Shown: positions 1 to 8,326 of the stretch, piece by piece
How positions within the stretch are numbered: the first letter of the stretch is position 1
Layout: each line of letters opens with the position of its first letter
Assembly (NCBI RefSeq): GCF_009765825.1
Contig: NZ_LMUR01000003.1
Coordinates: forward strand, 315,667-379,666
DNA length: 64,000 nucleotides
Direction: 5' to 3'
DNA from: Granulicella sp. L60
Lineage (GTDB): Bacteria > Acidobacteriota > Terriglobia > Terriglobales > Acidobacteriaceae
Position numbers and translations under genes: made by a program
The notes under the pieces: model-generated
Seen by the model: the letters and a program-made list of their open reading frames with translations, nothing else
Database searches by the model: none
What the model was told of the DNA's origin: nothing

Positions 1-317
1 AGGCTGATCTACTCGTCATCGGCCTCAGAAAGCATGGAACGTTCGGGCCAATAAGCGGCACTCTCCACCAAATCGCGCAGGAGAGTCCATGCCCTGTGCT
101 GGCGGTGAACGCAGACATAGCCTCGCCGGTGTCCACTGTGATCGTGATTCCAGAGCCATGACACAACGAAAAATCTGCACATTGGAACTGGTATCAAATG
201 TTTCCATCCCTCAACTTAAGAATTTCACACTGGATTCTTTGAGATGGAAAGTCGGCATTGTGAATGTCGCCAGCGCACCGAGGAGCAAATGTCTGTGGAG
301 TGGATGGAATCGGCTTT

Positions 318-334
318 GATAAGCCGCGCTTATT
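318..334. promoter_or_regulatory. GATAAG...CTTAT palindrome
   Basis: The bases GATAAGCCGCGCTTATT form an inverted repeat, ATAAGC-CGC-GCTTAT. It matches the palindrome at 4894-4910 in its outer bases and T-N11-A shape. It lies 37 bases before the related element at 355-395 and upstream of the glycosyltransferase. A second LysR-type binding site is the likely reading. Confidence 0.45.
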
Positions 335-354
335 CACACCGAACACCCACGATT

Positions 355-395
355 GATAAGTAGAGGCTATCGTTTGCCTCGCAATATCCTATCGA
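355..395 (+). promoter_or_regulatory. LysR-box-like element, copy 1
   Basis: GATAAGTAGAGGCTATC is followed 18 bases later by TATCGA. The same two blocks with identical spacing occur at 4894-4934 and 7205-7245. The layout fits a LysR recognition site plus an activation site. It lies about 100 bases upstream of the glycosyltransferase/FAH-family gene pair. The assignment to the LysR gene at 3715-4581 is inference from proximity. Confidence 0.55.
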
Positions 396-491
396 TCCGA
401 AGCGTTATTAAACCTGTCTAATCTCAATAGCGGCTATTGACGCTGCAATAGCAACTAAGGACAGGATTTCCAACGACACTCGGAAAACACC

Positions 492-1862
492 GTGAAAATT
501 GCGTTTGTTGGGCTTAAGCTGCCAGACTATCTTCCTCCCATGATTACCCTTGCTCGCAAGCTACAGGAGCGAGGTCAAAATGTAGCGTTCATATCCGTAG
601 TCGATGCGGAGATGATGGTTCGAGCAGCTGGTCTTTCTTTCATCCCATTTTGCCAGGAACAATGCTCGTTAGGCACGAGCGACAAAGTGATCAATGAATT
701 GAGACACCTCGAAGGGGCAGAGATGCTGAATTTCAGCGTTCGGACATATTCTCAAACCCTAGATGCTGCTATGACAGATCTGCCTCGGGTACTGAAGGAA
801 TCTGCGGCAACAGGTGTTGTCCTGGACACTGCTCTCATCGGTCTAGGACTTGTGCCGATGCACCTTGGGATGCCATATGTGCATGTGTCGACCGATCTTC
901 ACTATGATTTTTCAGGTATTACGCCATTGTCCATTTTTAGCTGGGGTCACGAATCAACTATTGAGGCAGTCGAAAGGAATCGCGGGGCCCTCAAGTCACT
1001 CGCTAAGGTATTTGAACCAGCGAAGGCCGTAGTGCAGCGTTATGCTGAAGCGGCGGGCATGGATCTGGACTGGAGTGATCCGTGGGTGACCATATCCAAG
1101 CTTGCCTGGATATCACAAACACGACTTGAATTCGATTTTAAGAGCACTCATCTACCTCAGCAGTTCCATTACACCGGTCCCTTTGATGACGGCTTGTCCA
1201 GTTCGGAAACTGAATTCCCGTGGGAAAGTTTGACCGGAGATCCTCTTATCTACGGCTGCATGGGGTCAATGCAAAAGGATGCCGAGCACATCTTCAACCT
1301 AATCGCAAAAGCGGTTGGCGATCGCGAGGGTCTGCAACTTGTTCTATGCATCGGACTGACGCTGGAAGTTGAAAAGATCGAATCACTGCCTGCGAATGCA
1401 ATCGTGGTGCGACAGGCGCCTCAATCTGCTCTTCTTCGACGGTCTGCACTCTGCATAGCCCACGGCCAGCTGAACTCCGTTCTCGAAAGCCTGGCCCATG
1501 GGGTTCCTGTTGTTGCAATTCCGCGGATGCACGATCAGCCGGGGGTTGCGGCAAGGATCGCATATACAAAAACCGGAGTCTTCATACCGGCGCAGGAAAT
1601 AACTTCGCTTATTCTCCGGTCATTGATAGACGAGGTGTTGAACAACCCGGAGTACCGCATCAACGCCGTACGCATGAAGGAGGCAATAGCGGAGGCACGG
1701 GGACTGGATAAAGCTGCCAATCTGCTCGTACACGCCTTCGACCTTGAAGGTTCGATATGCACAGGGAAGATCCCCTGTGTGAACGCTCGCTCCAGAACTC
1801 ACCTGGCTTTGCACAACTACAGCTCCGCTACCGAAGGAGAGGGAACTACTTTTGACTGCTAA
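492..1862 (+). CDS. family-1 glycosyltransferase (MGT/UGT-like)
   Basis: A GT-B fold glycosyltransferase of 456 residues that probably moves a sugar from a UDP-sugar to a small lipophilic acceptor in the cytoplasm. The N-terminus MKIAFVGLKLPDYLPPMITL is typical of the MGT branch. Residues about 320-365 hold the nucleotide-sugar-binding signature, here HGQLNSVLESLAHGVP followed by DQPGVAARI, which resembles zeaxanthin glucosyltransferase and macrolide glycosyltransferases. The usual second Gly of HGG is Gln. The tail beyond residue 420 is not family-like. An FAH-family gene follows 30 bases downstream, so the two are probably cotranscribed, with LysR-box-like elements upstream. The acceptor is unknown. 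Confidence 0.8.
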   Translation: MKIAFVGLKLPDYLPPMITLARKLQERGQNVAFISVVDAEMMVRAAGLSFIPFCQEQCSLGTSDKVINELRHLEGAEMLNFSVRTYSQTLDAAMTDLPRVLKESAATGVVLDTALIGLGLVPMHLGMPYVHVSTDLHYDFSGITPLSIFSWGHESTIEAVERNRGALKSLAKVFEPAKAVVQRYAEAAGMDLDWSDPWVTISKLAWISQTRLEFDFKSTHLPQQFHYTGPFDDGLSSSETEFPWESLTGDPLIYGCMGSMQKDAEHIFNLIAKAVGDREGLQLVLCIGLTLEVEKIESLPANAIVVRQAPQSALLRRSALCIAHGQLNSVLESLAHGVPVVAIPRMHDQPGVAARIAYTKTGVFIPAQEITSLILRSLIDEVLNNPEYRINAVRMKEAIAEARGLDKAANLLVHAFDLEGSICTGKIPCVNARSRTHLALHNYSSATEGEGTTFDC

Positions 1863-1892
1863 GAAAAGATCTCGTTGTCCAAAGGAACAAAT

Positions 1893-2894
1893 GTGCGATT
1901 AGTAACTTATTCCCATAATTCTAAGATCTTCGCTGGGCTTCTTTCCGCATCCTTTAGACATATCTTCCCACTCGATAATCTCGGATATGGAGGTGCACTC
2001 GCCTTCGTCGTGGCAGGTGAAAAGGCCTGGAAAAATGCCTCGGAATGGGCGAACATGGTCTCGACAAGAGAGATGGTTGCCCGTTCGGAGGTCGCACTGC
2101 TTCCGCCCTTGCCGAGACCAGGCAAATTCCTTTGCATTGGCGCCAACTATCGCGATCGGGCATCTGAGGTGGGACTCAACAGAACGGCAGTTCCTGAAAT
2201 CTTCACTAAGTTTCCAAGTGCGATCGTCGGCCACGGTGCCAACGTCATCATCCCATCGATGACCAAACAGCCGGATTACGAGGCTGAGTTGGCTATTGTC
2301 ATCGGTAAAACCTGTAAACGGGTTGCTGCAAAAGACTGGCAGGAATATGTCTTCGGCTATACGATCGTCAACGATATCAGCGCAAGAGATCCCGAACTTG
2401 CGAACTCCCCATGGAACAAGGGTAAGAACTTCGATACGTTCGCGCCGGTGGGCCCGGCGATCGTATGCAAGAATGAGATCCCTGATCCCCACGTGCTAAA
2501 TATCAGTTTGGCGATTGACGGGGTGGTGATGCAGAATTCAAATACCCGTCGTCTGATCTTCAAGATTCCTGAGCTGATAGCGTATCTCTCGAACAGCATA
2601 ACCCTGGAGCCAGGAGACATTATCAGCACTGGTACGCCTGCAGGATGTGGATTTCGGCACAACCCACAACGCTGGCTCAGGCATGGGGATACCGTGACAA
2701 TCAAGATTGAAGGTATCGGTTCATTGCGAAACAAATTCCTTTCAGAATCACTTGGCGGCGAACACGCTGACCTGCAAACCTCTAACAAGAGAGAGGAGCA
2801 CGGACGAGGTGTCTCTCATGCCCGTCGGAGCAGAGCGAGAAGTCGAGGTTTGCTTCGGGACAGGCGAGACTTTGTTGCTGAAACGGAAATCTGA
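1893..2894 (+). CDS. fumarylacetoacetate hydrolase family protein
   Basis: A metal-dependent enzyme of the FAH superfamily, whose members hydrolyse or decarboxylate diketo acids from aromatic ring cleavage. Metal-site segments are visible: DYEAELAIVIGK near residues 127-139 (the E-x-E ligands), VNDISARD near 158, and the GDIISTGTPAGCG loop near 245. I prefer the GTG start at 1893 because AAAGGA lies six bases upstream and the family begins MRLVTY; a TTG at 1875 is possible. The family normally ends near GSLRNKF. Here about 50 Arg/Ser-rich residues follow, and the last 79 bases run antisense through the end of the sigma-factor gene, so the tail looks like readthrough after loss of the ancestral stop. 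Confidence 0.8.
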   Translation: MRLVTYSHNSKIFAGLLSASFRHIFPLDNLGYGGALAFVVAGEKAWKNASEWANMVSTREMVARSEVALLPPLPRPGKFLCIGANYRDRASEVGLNRTAVPEIFTKFPSAIVGHGANVIIPSMTKQPDYEAELAIVIGKTCKRVAAKDWQEYVFGYTIVNDISARDPELANSPWNKGKNFDTFAPVGPAIVCKNEIPDPHVLNISLAIDGVVMQNSNTRRLIFKIPELIAYLSNSITLEPGDIISTGTPAGCGFRHNPQRWLRHGDTVTIKIEGIGSLRNKFLSESLGGEHADLQTSNKREEHGRGVSHARRSRARSRGLLRDRRDFVAETEI

Positions 2895-3430
2895 TTGGCT
2901 GAGGCGATATCTCGTACCGAATGTCCCCGAATGAAGTGCATCTCAACGATGGAGCGGTGACTTGCCGGGAGCCCATTGATCGCTCCCCGGAGCCGCTGAT
3001 TTCGCTCCCGAGTGGCGTAGAGTTCTTCGGGATTTGGAGAGGTATCTGAAAGTTCGACCATGGGCTCTCCCGCCTCATTGGTATTCAGCTCTTCAAGGGA
3101 AACAGCGAAGTGCCGCTTTCTTTTGCGCAGAATCATTAAAGCTGAGTTGATACCAATTCTGGTGAACCATGTTGAGAAGCTTGATCTCCCGTCGAAGGAA
3201 TCGAGCCGTCGAAAAGCCCGAAGAGTGGCGTCCTGAAAGGCATCCTCTGCATCCTCGAGATTCTTGGTGATCCGAAGGATCGTCAAAAGCACGCGTTTTG
3301 AGTTGTGTTCGCACAATTGCGAGAACGCCTCATTATCACCCGATTTTGCTGCGAACACTAACGAGGCGTCTGCGCACATCGGCTCTGAACTCATTTGAGA
3401 TAGCTCAGTGTTGGCGCGAGTTAGCTCCAT
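2816..3430 (-). CDS. ECF RNA polymerase sigma factor
   Basis: A 204-residue extracytoplasmic-function sigma factor. Residues about 54-106 form region 2 (EDAEDAFQDATLRAFRRLDSF, then SSFSTWFTRIGINSALMILRKRKR). Residues about 150-200 form region 4 with the helix-turn-helix VRDIASANQISVSATKSRLSR. An internal Met at residue 13 is an alternative start. No anti-sigma gene is adjacent, unlike the two sigma modules further along the window. The 3' end overlaps the 3' end of the FAH-family gene on the other strand by 79 bases, so the two transcripts are convergent and overlapping. The target promoters are unknown. Confidence 0.85.
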   Translation of the reverse strand: MELTRANTELSQMSSEPMCADASLVFAAKSGDNEAFSQLCEHNSKRVLLTILRITKNLEDAEDAFQDATLRAFRRLDSFDGRSSFSTWFTRIGINSALMILRKRKRHFAVSLEELNTNEAGEPMVELSDTSPNPEELYATRERNQRLRGAINGLPASHRSIVEMHFIRGHSVRDIASANQISVSATKSRLSRSKPRLLALLRRA

Positions 3431-3714
3431 AATTCATGCCTTCCTTGACCCTCCTCTTATCATGGTCAGTGAGAGAGTAAACGGCTAAGACTTGCTGTAT
3501 GTCGTAACAAAATTGACGTGTGATCGCGATCTCTCGAGGCTCCGTTCATGACCAGTTCTCGAAGCCACCTAACTCGCTTATAACGACGGCTATGCAGGCC
3601 CTGTTGAGCGCGCTTTATCTACTGGCCTCCAGACATAGAGCATGGCGTTAGCTTGCCCAGAATGCCAATACTGTTTAAGAGGAGTTTTGATTCGGATTAC
3701 TTATGATGTCGGCG
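3431..3714. other. intergenic region, no gene seen
   Basis: This 284-base space holds the promoter of the minus-strand sigma factor and the end of the convergent-side LysR gene. I found no strong hairpin or open frame in it. Confidence 0.4.
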
Positions 3715-4581
3715 TTAGATGAGGGCCATAAAATTGCCGACTACCGGAGAAATGTCTCCGCGCTTCCATAGAAGTGATAACCCGATTTCACTGTGAGCAT
3801 CTGCCAGCTTTTTCATCACAACACCCGGTCGAGCGAGAATACTTACGGTTGCCGGGATCAGCAGGACGCCGTAACCGAACGCGACAAGCCCGAGGGCCGC
3901 TGGCCAAGTCGTTACCTCTTGGATATTGCGCGGTTCGAATCCAGCGTTCTTGCACAGCGCCAGCATTGCATTCGAAAGGCTTGCAGCGACGTACATAGCA
4001 GGAACGATCAGAAGCTCGTCGGTTAGCTCGCTCAGCGAAATAACTTCCCGGTCGGCCAGGGGGTGACCGGCATTCAACGCAAGCAATAGCTGTTCAGGGG
4101 GGAGCTGTCTTGCGCAAAACTCCTCGTCCGGCAGAGCGTAGGTAATCGCGACGTCAATCTGTCCTGAACGCAACGCGCCGAGCTGAGCATCCATTCCCAT
4201 CTCCCTCATCCGAATGTTTACATCTGGGTACCTGTTTTTGAAGACGGTTACAACTTCTGGGATCAGCTGGATGCCGGCTGTGCTATTGAAGCCGACAGAG
4301 ACGTGTCCTAGTTCTCCTCTGCCTGCTCTCTGAGCAGCGAGTTTCGCTAGTTCGAACTGTTGAAGACTATTCTCTGCCTCCTGGAGGAAAACTTCTCCAG
4401 CCGCCGTGAGCGACAGCTTGCGTCCCGTTCTCTGAATCAGCGTAGTCCCTAACTCTTCCTCCAATTGCTGAATGTTCTGGGTCAAGGCGGGCTGTGCAAG
4501 ATACAACTGTTCCGCGGCCCGCGTCATATGAAGCGTTCGAGCCAGCACTGTGAAATATCGTAGGTGTCGGTTCTCAATCAT
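3715..4581 (-). CDS. LysR-family transcriptional regulator
   Basis: A 288-residue LysR-type regulator. Residues 4-63 hold the winged helix-turn-helix (LRYFTVLARTLHMTRAAEQL, then ALTQNIQQLEEELGTTLIQRTGRKLSLTAAG). From about residue 90 a periplasmic-binding-like effector domain follows (GHVSVGFNSTAGIQLIPEVV). It is transcribed divergently from the tautomerase gene, the usual LysR arrangement. The 500-base spacer contains a T-N11-A palindrome. The same element upstream of the glycosyltransferase and between the MFS and Usp genes suggests this protein controls all three promoters. The effector is probably an aromatic or other small acid, by inference from the neighbours only. Confidence 0.88.
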   Translation of the reverse strand: MIENRHLRYFTVLARTLHMTRAAEQLYLAQPALTQNIQQLEEELGTTLIQRTGRKLSLTAAGEVFLQEAENSLQQFELAKLAAQRAGRGELGHVSVGFNSTAGIQLIPEVVTVFKNRYPDVNIRMREMGMDAQLGALRSGQIDVAITYALPDEEFCARQLPPEQLLLALNAGHPLADREVISLSELTDELLIVPAMYVAASLSNAMLALCKNAGFEPRNIQEVTTWPAALGLVAFGYGVLLIPATVSILARPGVVMKKLADAHSEIGLSLLWKRGDISPVVGNFMALI

Positions 4582-4851
4582 CTTGTCTCTCGGATCCGTG
4601 CTCCAACAGGGAAGCTGTGATCCTTGGTTTTCGAAATCGCCGAAATATGACCGGACGGCGGGAGTCTAACAATCCAATAACGGGACGGGAGGTCATTGCC
4701 GAACGTTGTCGCGATGAGGCTCGTTCGTGGAGCCCCCGTCTCAATCTCTCACAAGACGATGTTGGGCAGATTCTCTCGTTCTTTGTTTTGCAGCGCCGAA
4801 GGGTGGGGTCCCAGTCCTAGATAATACTTCTGAATCCTCCCGCCGACCAGA

Positions 4852-4866
4852 GATGTATGCACACCT
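4852..4866 (+). promoter_or_regulatory. TGTATRCACACC operator-like element, copy 1
   Basis: GATGTATGCACACCTC matches copies at 7091-7105, 12892-12907 and, inverted, 13739-13754, with one change (G for A) in the TGTATACA core. The core resembles boxes bound by GntR/FadR-type repressors. It lies 28 bases before LysR-box copy 2. No GntR gene is in the window. Confidence 0.4.
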
Positions 4867-4893
4867 CCAAAGTAGCACGGCGTCGCGATCAGC

Positions 4894-4934
4894 GATAAGC
4901 AATGCTTATCAAAACCTGTCGAAAGTTCTATCGA
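4894..4934 (+). promoter_or_regulatory. LysR-box-like element, copy 2
   Basis: GATAAGCAATGCTTATC is a perfect 7-base inverted repeat with a 3-base centre and fits T-N11-A. TATCGA follows 18 bases later, with the same spacing as in the other two copies. It lies in the divergent spacer between the LysR gene and the tautomerase, the expected place for an autoregulatory and activating LysR site. Confidence 0.6.
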
Positions 4935-5082
4935 GCATCAAGCCGAATAGAACAGTCTAACCAAATAGGGCGCTTTTAAAATTAGGTGCCAACTCGTAAC
5001 TCCCGCGACGCGCGCTGGCGAACCTGGAATCAACAATAGCAATTGCGCAACCCTACCTCTGCGATGCAGATATGGAGAGTCC

Positions 5083-5283
5083 TTGAATACCAATAATCGC
5101 GGTGAACTTCCGGCTGGCAGATCCTTTTCACTCTTTGGTCGCCGCTCGTTCTGTGGGGCACTCCTGGCGTCGGTGGTCTTCTGGTTTATAAAGAAGTCCG
5201 CAGCGTTGGCTCACCACAGTCGAGAAGGAACACCGGCCTCGGCAAATCATGACCCACAACCCATCGTTTCCCTAGGAGGAGAT
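5083..5283 (+). other. in-frame N-terminal extension with Tat-like signal, uncertain
   Basis: The tautomerase reading frame is open back to a TTG at 5083, preceded by GGAGAG. The 67 extra residues include GRRSFCGALLASVVFWF and then SAALAHH, which look like a twin-arginine or Sec signal. If translated, the product would be exported and the catalytic proline would not be N-terminal without cleavage. The internal start at 5284 has a better ribosome binding site. Both starts may be used. Confidence 0.35.
5274..5279 (+). promoter_or_regulatory. strong internal ribosome binding site for the tautomerase
   Basis: AGGAGG lies five bases before the GTG at 5284. The codon after the GTG is CCT, so translation from here gives Met-Pro-Leu-Val-Arg, with Pro exposed after Met removal as tautomerase chemistry requires. 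This site decides the preferred start. Confidence 0.6.
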
Positions 5284-5676
5284 GTGCCTTTAGTCCGCAT
5301 CGATTTAATCGAAGGAACGTCAGAAGCGTATCGCACGAAGGTCGGCGAGATCGTTTACCAGACCCTGGTAGACGTGCTTAAAGTCCCGGAACACGATCAC
5401 TTTCATGTCATCACGGAACATCCGAAAGGTGGACTGCCTTTCGACCGCAATTACCTGGGAATCCACAGATCTGACGCCTGCATTTTCTTTCAGATCACAT
5501 TGCTTAGTGGAAGATCCGTCGAGCTAAAGCAAAGCTTCTACAAGACACTCGTAGATCGCCTCCACGAAGAGGTCAAACTGCGCAAGGAGGACGCATTCAT
5601 AAACCTTGTCGAGGTGCCGAAGGAAAATTGGTCGTTCGGCAACGGTGAGGCTCAATACGTCACAACCGTTTCGTAA
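5284..5676 (+). CDS. tautomerase superfamily protein
   Basis: From the GTG at 5284 the product has 130 residues beginning MPLVRIDLIEG, the standard start of the larger 4-oxalocrotonate-tautomerase-like proteins. The amino-terminal Pro is the general base in keto-enol tautomerisation. The segment VITEHPKGGLPFDRNYLGI and the C-terminal VEVPKENWSFGNGEAQY also fit the family. It is divergent from the LysR gene and sits under LysR-box copy 2. With the FAH-family enzyme under a related box, it may process a ring-cleavage or other carbonyl intermediate. The frame also continues upstream to a TTG at 5083 with a signal-like segment, so an exported longer form cannot be excluded. Confidence 0.75.
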   Translation: MPLVRIDLIEGTSEAYRTKVGEIVYQTLVDVLKVPEHDHFHVITEHPKGGLPFDRNYLGIHRSDACIFFQITLLSGRSVELKQSFYKTLVDRLHEEVKLRKEDAFINLVEVPKENWSFGNGEAQYVTTVS

Positions 5677-5752
5677 CCGAGTGACACTTCGTAACGTTCT
5701 GGGGTGTGTGTCGATTAATTCTCGCCGCACACCTGTTTTCATCTTGGTGCGC

Positions 5753-7021
5753 TCATCTCGTCATCAGGAGGATAGATTTTTGTCTTCCAGTGAGGGCATG
5801 GATGGCACAGCCCGTCAAAACAAGGGCACAACCAAAACCACAGACCCCCGCCCATCCAAACCGCTGCCATAGCGCCGTGCCAGCGTAAGACCCAAATGCT
5901 CCGGCAGTGAAGTAGCAGATCATGTAGACCATATTCAGCCGACTCCGGGCTTCCGGAACGAGGCTGTAGATCCGGGTTTGATTGGAAATATGCCCTGCCT
6001 GCACGCCTACATCAAGGAGGATGACCCCCGCGACCAACCCGGCCAAGTGGATGCCCCACAGATACATGACGGCGAATGACAGTAGCGTCAGCAGCAATGC
6101 GACCAAAATATTCCGACGGGCTCCATATTTATCTGCCGTACGACCGATTAGTGGGGCGCATATAGCGCCCGCAGCACCGACAAGTCCAAATAAACCGGCG
6201 ACACCACTTCCGTAGTGATACGGCGGGGTCTGCAAGAAAAATACCAGAGTCGTCCAAAAGGCACTGAAGGCGCAGAAGAATGTAGCTCCGAGGAGAGTTG
6301 ATTCTCTCAACAATGGCTGGGTGCGTATGAGGTTTCCAGTTGATCGGATCAAAGAAAACCACGAAAGCTTCAGTTCCGGTTCACTACGAGGAAGCCAGTT
6401 GTGAATCAGCGTGGCAACGAAGATCATCATTGCCGCCGCAATCCAGTAAATCGCACGCCAACCGAACCAGGCCCCCACGAGACCACTCAGTGTTCGTGCC
6501 AATAGGATTCCAAACAGGAGGCCTGACAAGACGGTCCCGACAGTCGTTCCGCGGCGCTCGGGATGTGAAAGATTTGCGGCATAGGGCACGATCAGGTGGA
6601 CAATAGCACCGGAGAAACCTACACCAAGGCTGGCCGCAACAAGTCCCATGAGATTCTTCGCGGTCGCCATTCCGACAAGGCAAATTGCAGCACCAGCCAA
6701 AAGCCGAACAATTAGCTGCCTGCGTTCCTTCGTATCCCCTAAAGGCACAAAGAGCAGCATAGCGACTGCTGTGCCCAATTGAGACACCATCGCAACCGCC
6801 CCAACCGTGGTGACCGAGACGTTGAAGTCATCCGCAATAGCAGACAACAAGGGCTGTATGTAGTAGACGTTAGCTACGATAGCGCCTGCGCTGAATGCCA
6901 TCATCCAAACGTGGGCGGAGGTCAGATATGTTAACGTGGCGGCACTCGGTCTTATTTGCCTCTCCACTAAGACCCTCCTCGCGACGCTCATTTCGCGACC
7001 TGTGCGGAGATCACGGGGCAA
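5753..7021 (-). CDS. MFS transporter (drug/efflux type)
   Basis: A 422-residue inner-membrane transporter with about 12 hydrophobic segments. The loop between helices 2 and 3 reads GDTKERRQLIVR, the MFS signature region, and a second copy, GRTADKYGARRNIL, follows helix 8, so the two halves of six helices are visible. It resembles the YgaY/arabinose-efflux branch and probably exports a small organic compound by proton antiport. A second possible start lies at Met 11. It is divergent from the universal stress gene. The spacer carries both the TGTATACA element and LysR-box copy 3, so it may belong to the same regulon as the tautomerase. Confidence 0.85.
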   Translation of the reverse strand: MPRDLRTGREMSVARRVLVERQIRPSAATLTYLTSAHVWMMAFSAGAIVANVYYIQPLLSAIADDFNVSVTTVGAVAMVSQLGTAVAMLLFVPLGDTKERRQLIVRLLAGAAICLVGMATAKNLMGLVAASLGVGFSGAIVHLIVPYAANLSHPERRGTTVGTVLSGLLFGILLARTLSGLVGAWFGWRAIYWIAAAMMIFVATLIHNWLPRSEPELKLSWFSLIRSTGNLIRTQPLLRESTLLGATFFCAFSAFWTTLVFFLQTPPYHYGSGVAGLFGLVGAAGAICAPLIGRTADKYGARRNILVALLLTLLSFAVMYLWGIHLAGLVAGVILLDVGVQAGHISNQTRIYSLVPEARSRLNMVYMICYFTAGAFGSYAGTALWQRFGWAGVCGFGCALVLTGCAIHALTGRQKSILLMTR

Positions 7022-7090
7022 AGATATCCAGGTATTGATGTGATGCCGAGCTGGCGCAAAATAGGCAGCCGGAAGACTTGATCTCGACTA

Positions 7091-7105
7091 GATGTATACA
7101 CACCC
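7091..7105 (+). promoter_or_regulatory. TGTATACACACC operator-like element, copy 2
   Basis: GATGTATACACACCC lies 70 bases upstream of the MFS start codon and matches 12892-12907 exactly over 15 bases. It could be an operator for a GntR/FadR-like repressor acting on the MFS promoter. Confidence 0.45.
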
Positions 7106-7204
7106 ATAAGGCTACCACGCATCGGATGCAGAATTGCGCGTTTTGTGGGAGTTCTATGGGGATTCAAGCCGAAATGCTCTTCGTCGCGAGATGTTCTTCG
7201 CCCC

Positions 7205-7245
7205 TATAAGTAAGGCCTATCAAAAACCCTGGTAAAGCCTATTGG
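7205..7245 (+). promoter_or_regulatory. LysR-box-like element, copy 3
   Basis: TATAAGTAAGGCCTATC is followed 18 bases later by TATTGG, the same geometry as copies 1 and 2. It is in the divergent spacer between the MFS transporter and the universal stress gene. Confidence 0.5.
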
Positions 7246-7355
7246 ATTCTCTTAGAAGGTTTGGTACATCCTCTATGAAGTGGCAACGGGAGTTCTACAC
7301 CTGAGGTGTGGATCTTCAGTGGCATCGGCTTTAAGCATCGCGAAGAGGAACGTTG

Positions 7356-8231
7356 ATGGAAATTAGAGTCATCATTTGCCCCATCGATTTCTCGTCGATA
7401 TCAGTGAGAACATATCGTCATGCGCTGTCGCTGGCGGAGCACTATCAAGCGAAACTACTGGCCGTCCATGTAATTGAAGAATGGCGATACTCTTCGGCGG
7501 ATTTTGCGGCCTCGGCTCACGACCTGAACGAGTTCTATAGGGGCCTGCACGAGGTCGGTTCTCGACGGCTTCGTGAGTTTGTGAAGAACCATACGCACAA
7601 TGAGCTCGATCCCGAGCTTATCGTGGAAAGAGGTTCAACTTCGGATTCAATTCTTACGCTCGCGGAGACCCAAAAGGCCGACGTGCTCGTCATGGGAACA
7701 CATGGGCAGCGAGGTTTCGACCGTCTCGTGCTGGGGTCGACTACGGACCGCGTCATGCGAACCGCGCCCCGCCCGGTCATTGTTGTCCCGCCACAAGACA
7801 CGATGGCGCTGGGTGATGATTTGCACAGTATTCGACACTTGAAACGCATTCTCTTCTGTGCAGACTTCTCAACGAATTCTGAAGGGGCATTGCGATATGC
7901 GATTTCTGTGGCCGATGAGTATGATGCGGAACTGATTCTCGTCCATGTGCTGGAGGACGGCCCAAGTCCGGACAAAGTAGAGGAGAACAAGGCGAAGGCG
8001 ATGGATCAACTTAATGGGCTGCTTCCGGCGGATCCTCTCCGCAAGATTAGGACCGCCGTGCGCATTGGAAAGCCATACCGAGAACTTATCCGGTATGCTC
8101 AAGAAGAACAACCTGACCTCGCAGCGATGGGTGTGCGTGGTCGAGGGGCGCTGGATATCGCTGTATTCGGTTCGACCACTTATCGCGTGATGCAATTAGG
8201 AGCCTGCCCGGTTCTCGCGGTTCATGTATAA
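7356..8231 (+). CDS. universal stress protein, two Usp domains
   Basis: A 291-residue tandem universal stress protein. Domain 1 covers residues about 1-147 and ends in the ATP-binding pattern G-x2-G-x9-G-S (GTHGQRGFDRLVLGST). Domain 2 covers about 163-291 and has the same pattern in GVRGRGALDIAVFGST. Both sites look intact, so it is probably of the ATP-binding class. The ATG at 7356 is preferred over the TTG just before it; GAGGAA lies eight bases upstream. It is divergent from the MFS gene, with LysR-box copy 3 about 110 bases upstream. A LysR gene follows on the same strand. Confidence 0.88.
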   Translation: MEIRVIICPIDFSSISVRTYRHALSLAEHYQAKLLAVHVIEEWRYSSADFAASAHDLNEFYRGLHEVGSRRLREFVKNHTHNELDPELIVERGSTSDSILTLAETQKADVLVMGTHGQRGFDRLVLGSTTDRVMRTAPRPVIVVPPQDTMALGDDLHSIRHLKRILFCADFSTNSEGALRYAISVADEYDAELILVHVLEDGPSPDKVEENKAKAMDQLNGLLPADPLRKIRTAVRIGKPYRELIRYAQEEQPDLAAMGVRGRGALDIAVFGSTTYRVMQLGACPVLAVHV

Positions 8232-8326
8232 GCACGAGTCTTCACACCGAGCCGAGGAGGATAGCAGGGAGTCTCATTTGAAGCAAAGTCAGCTCCTGGA
8301 ACATCCAACGTCAGAGTGATAAGAAC

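Larger units (their letters stand above)
1..491. other. upstream non-coding region with regulatory repeats
   Basis: I see no credible gene in the first 491 bases. The short open frames here are low in coding character and overlap on both strands. The last 180 bases hold a palindrome and a LysR-box-like element, listed separately, ahead of the glycosyltransferase gene, so the segment mainly looks like a promoter region. Confidence 0.5.

Noticed and set aside
1899..2492. Long minus-strand frame opposite the FAH-family gene
   Set aside because: Cys/Arg/His-rich antisense shadow; the plus-strand protein carries the family motifs.
3925..3945. GGTTCGAATCC stretch resembling a tRNA T-loop
   Set aside because: It lies within the LysR coding sequence and no acceptor or other arms can be built around it.
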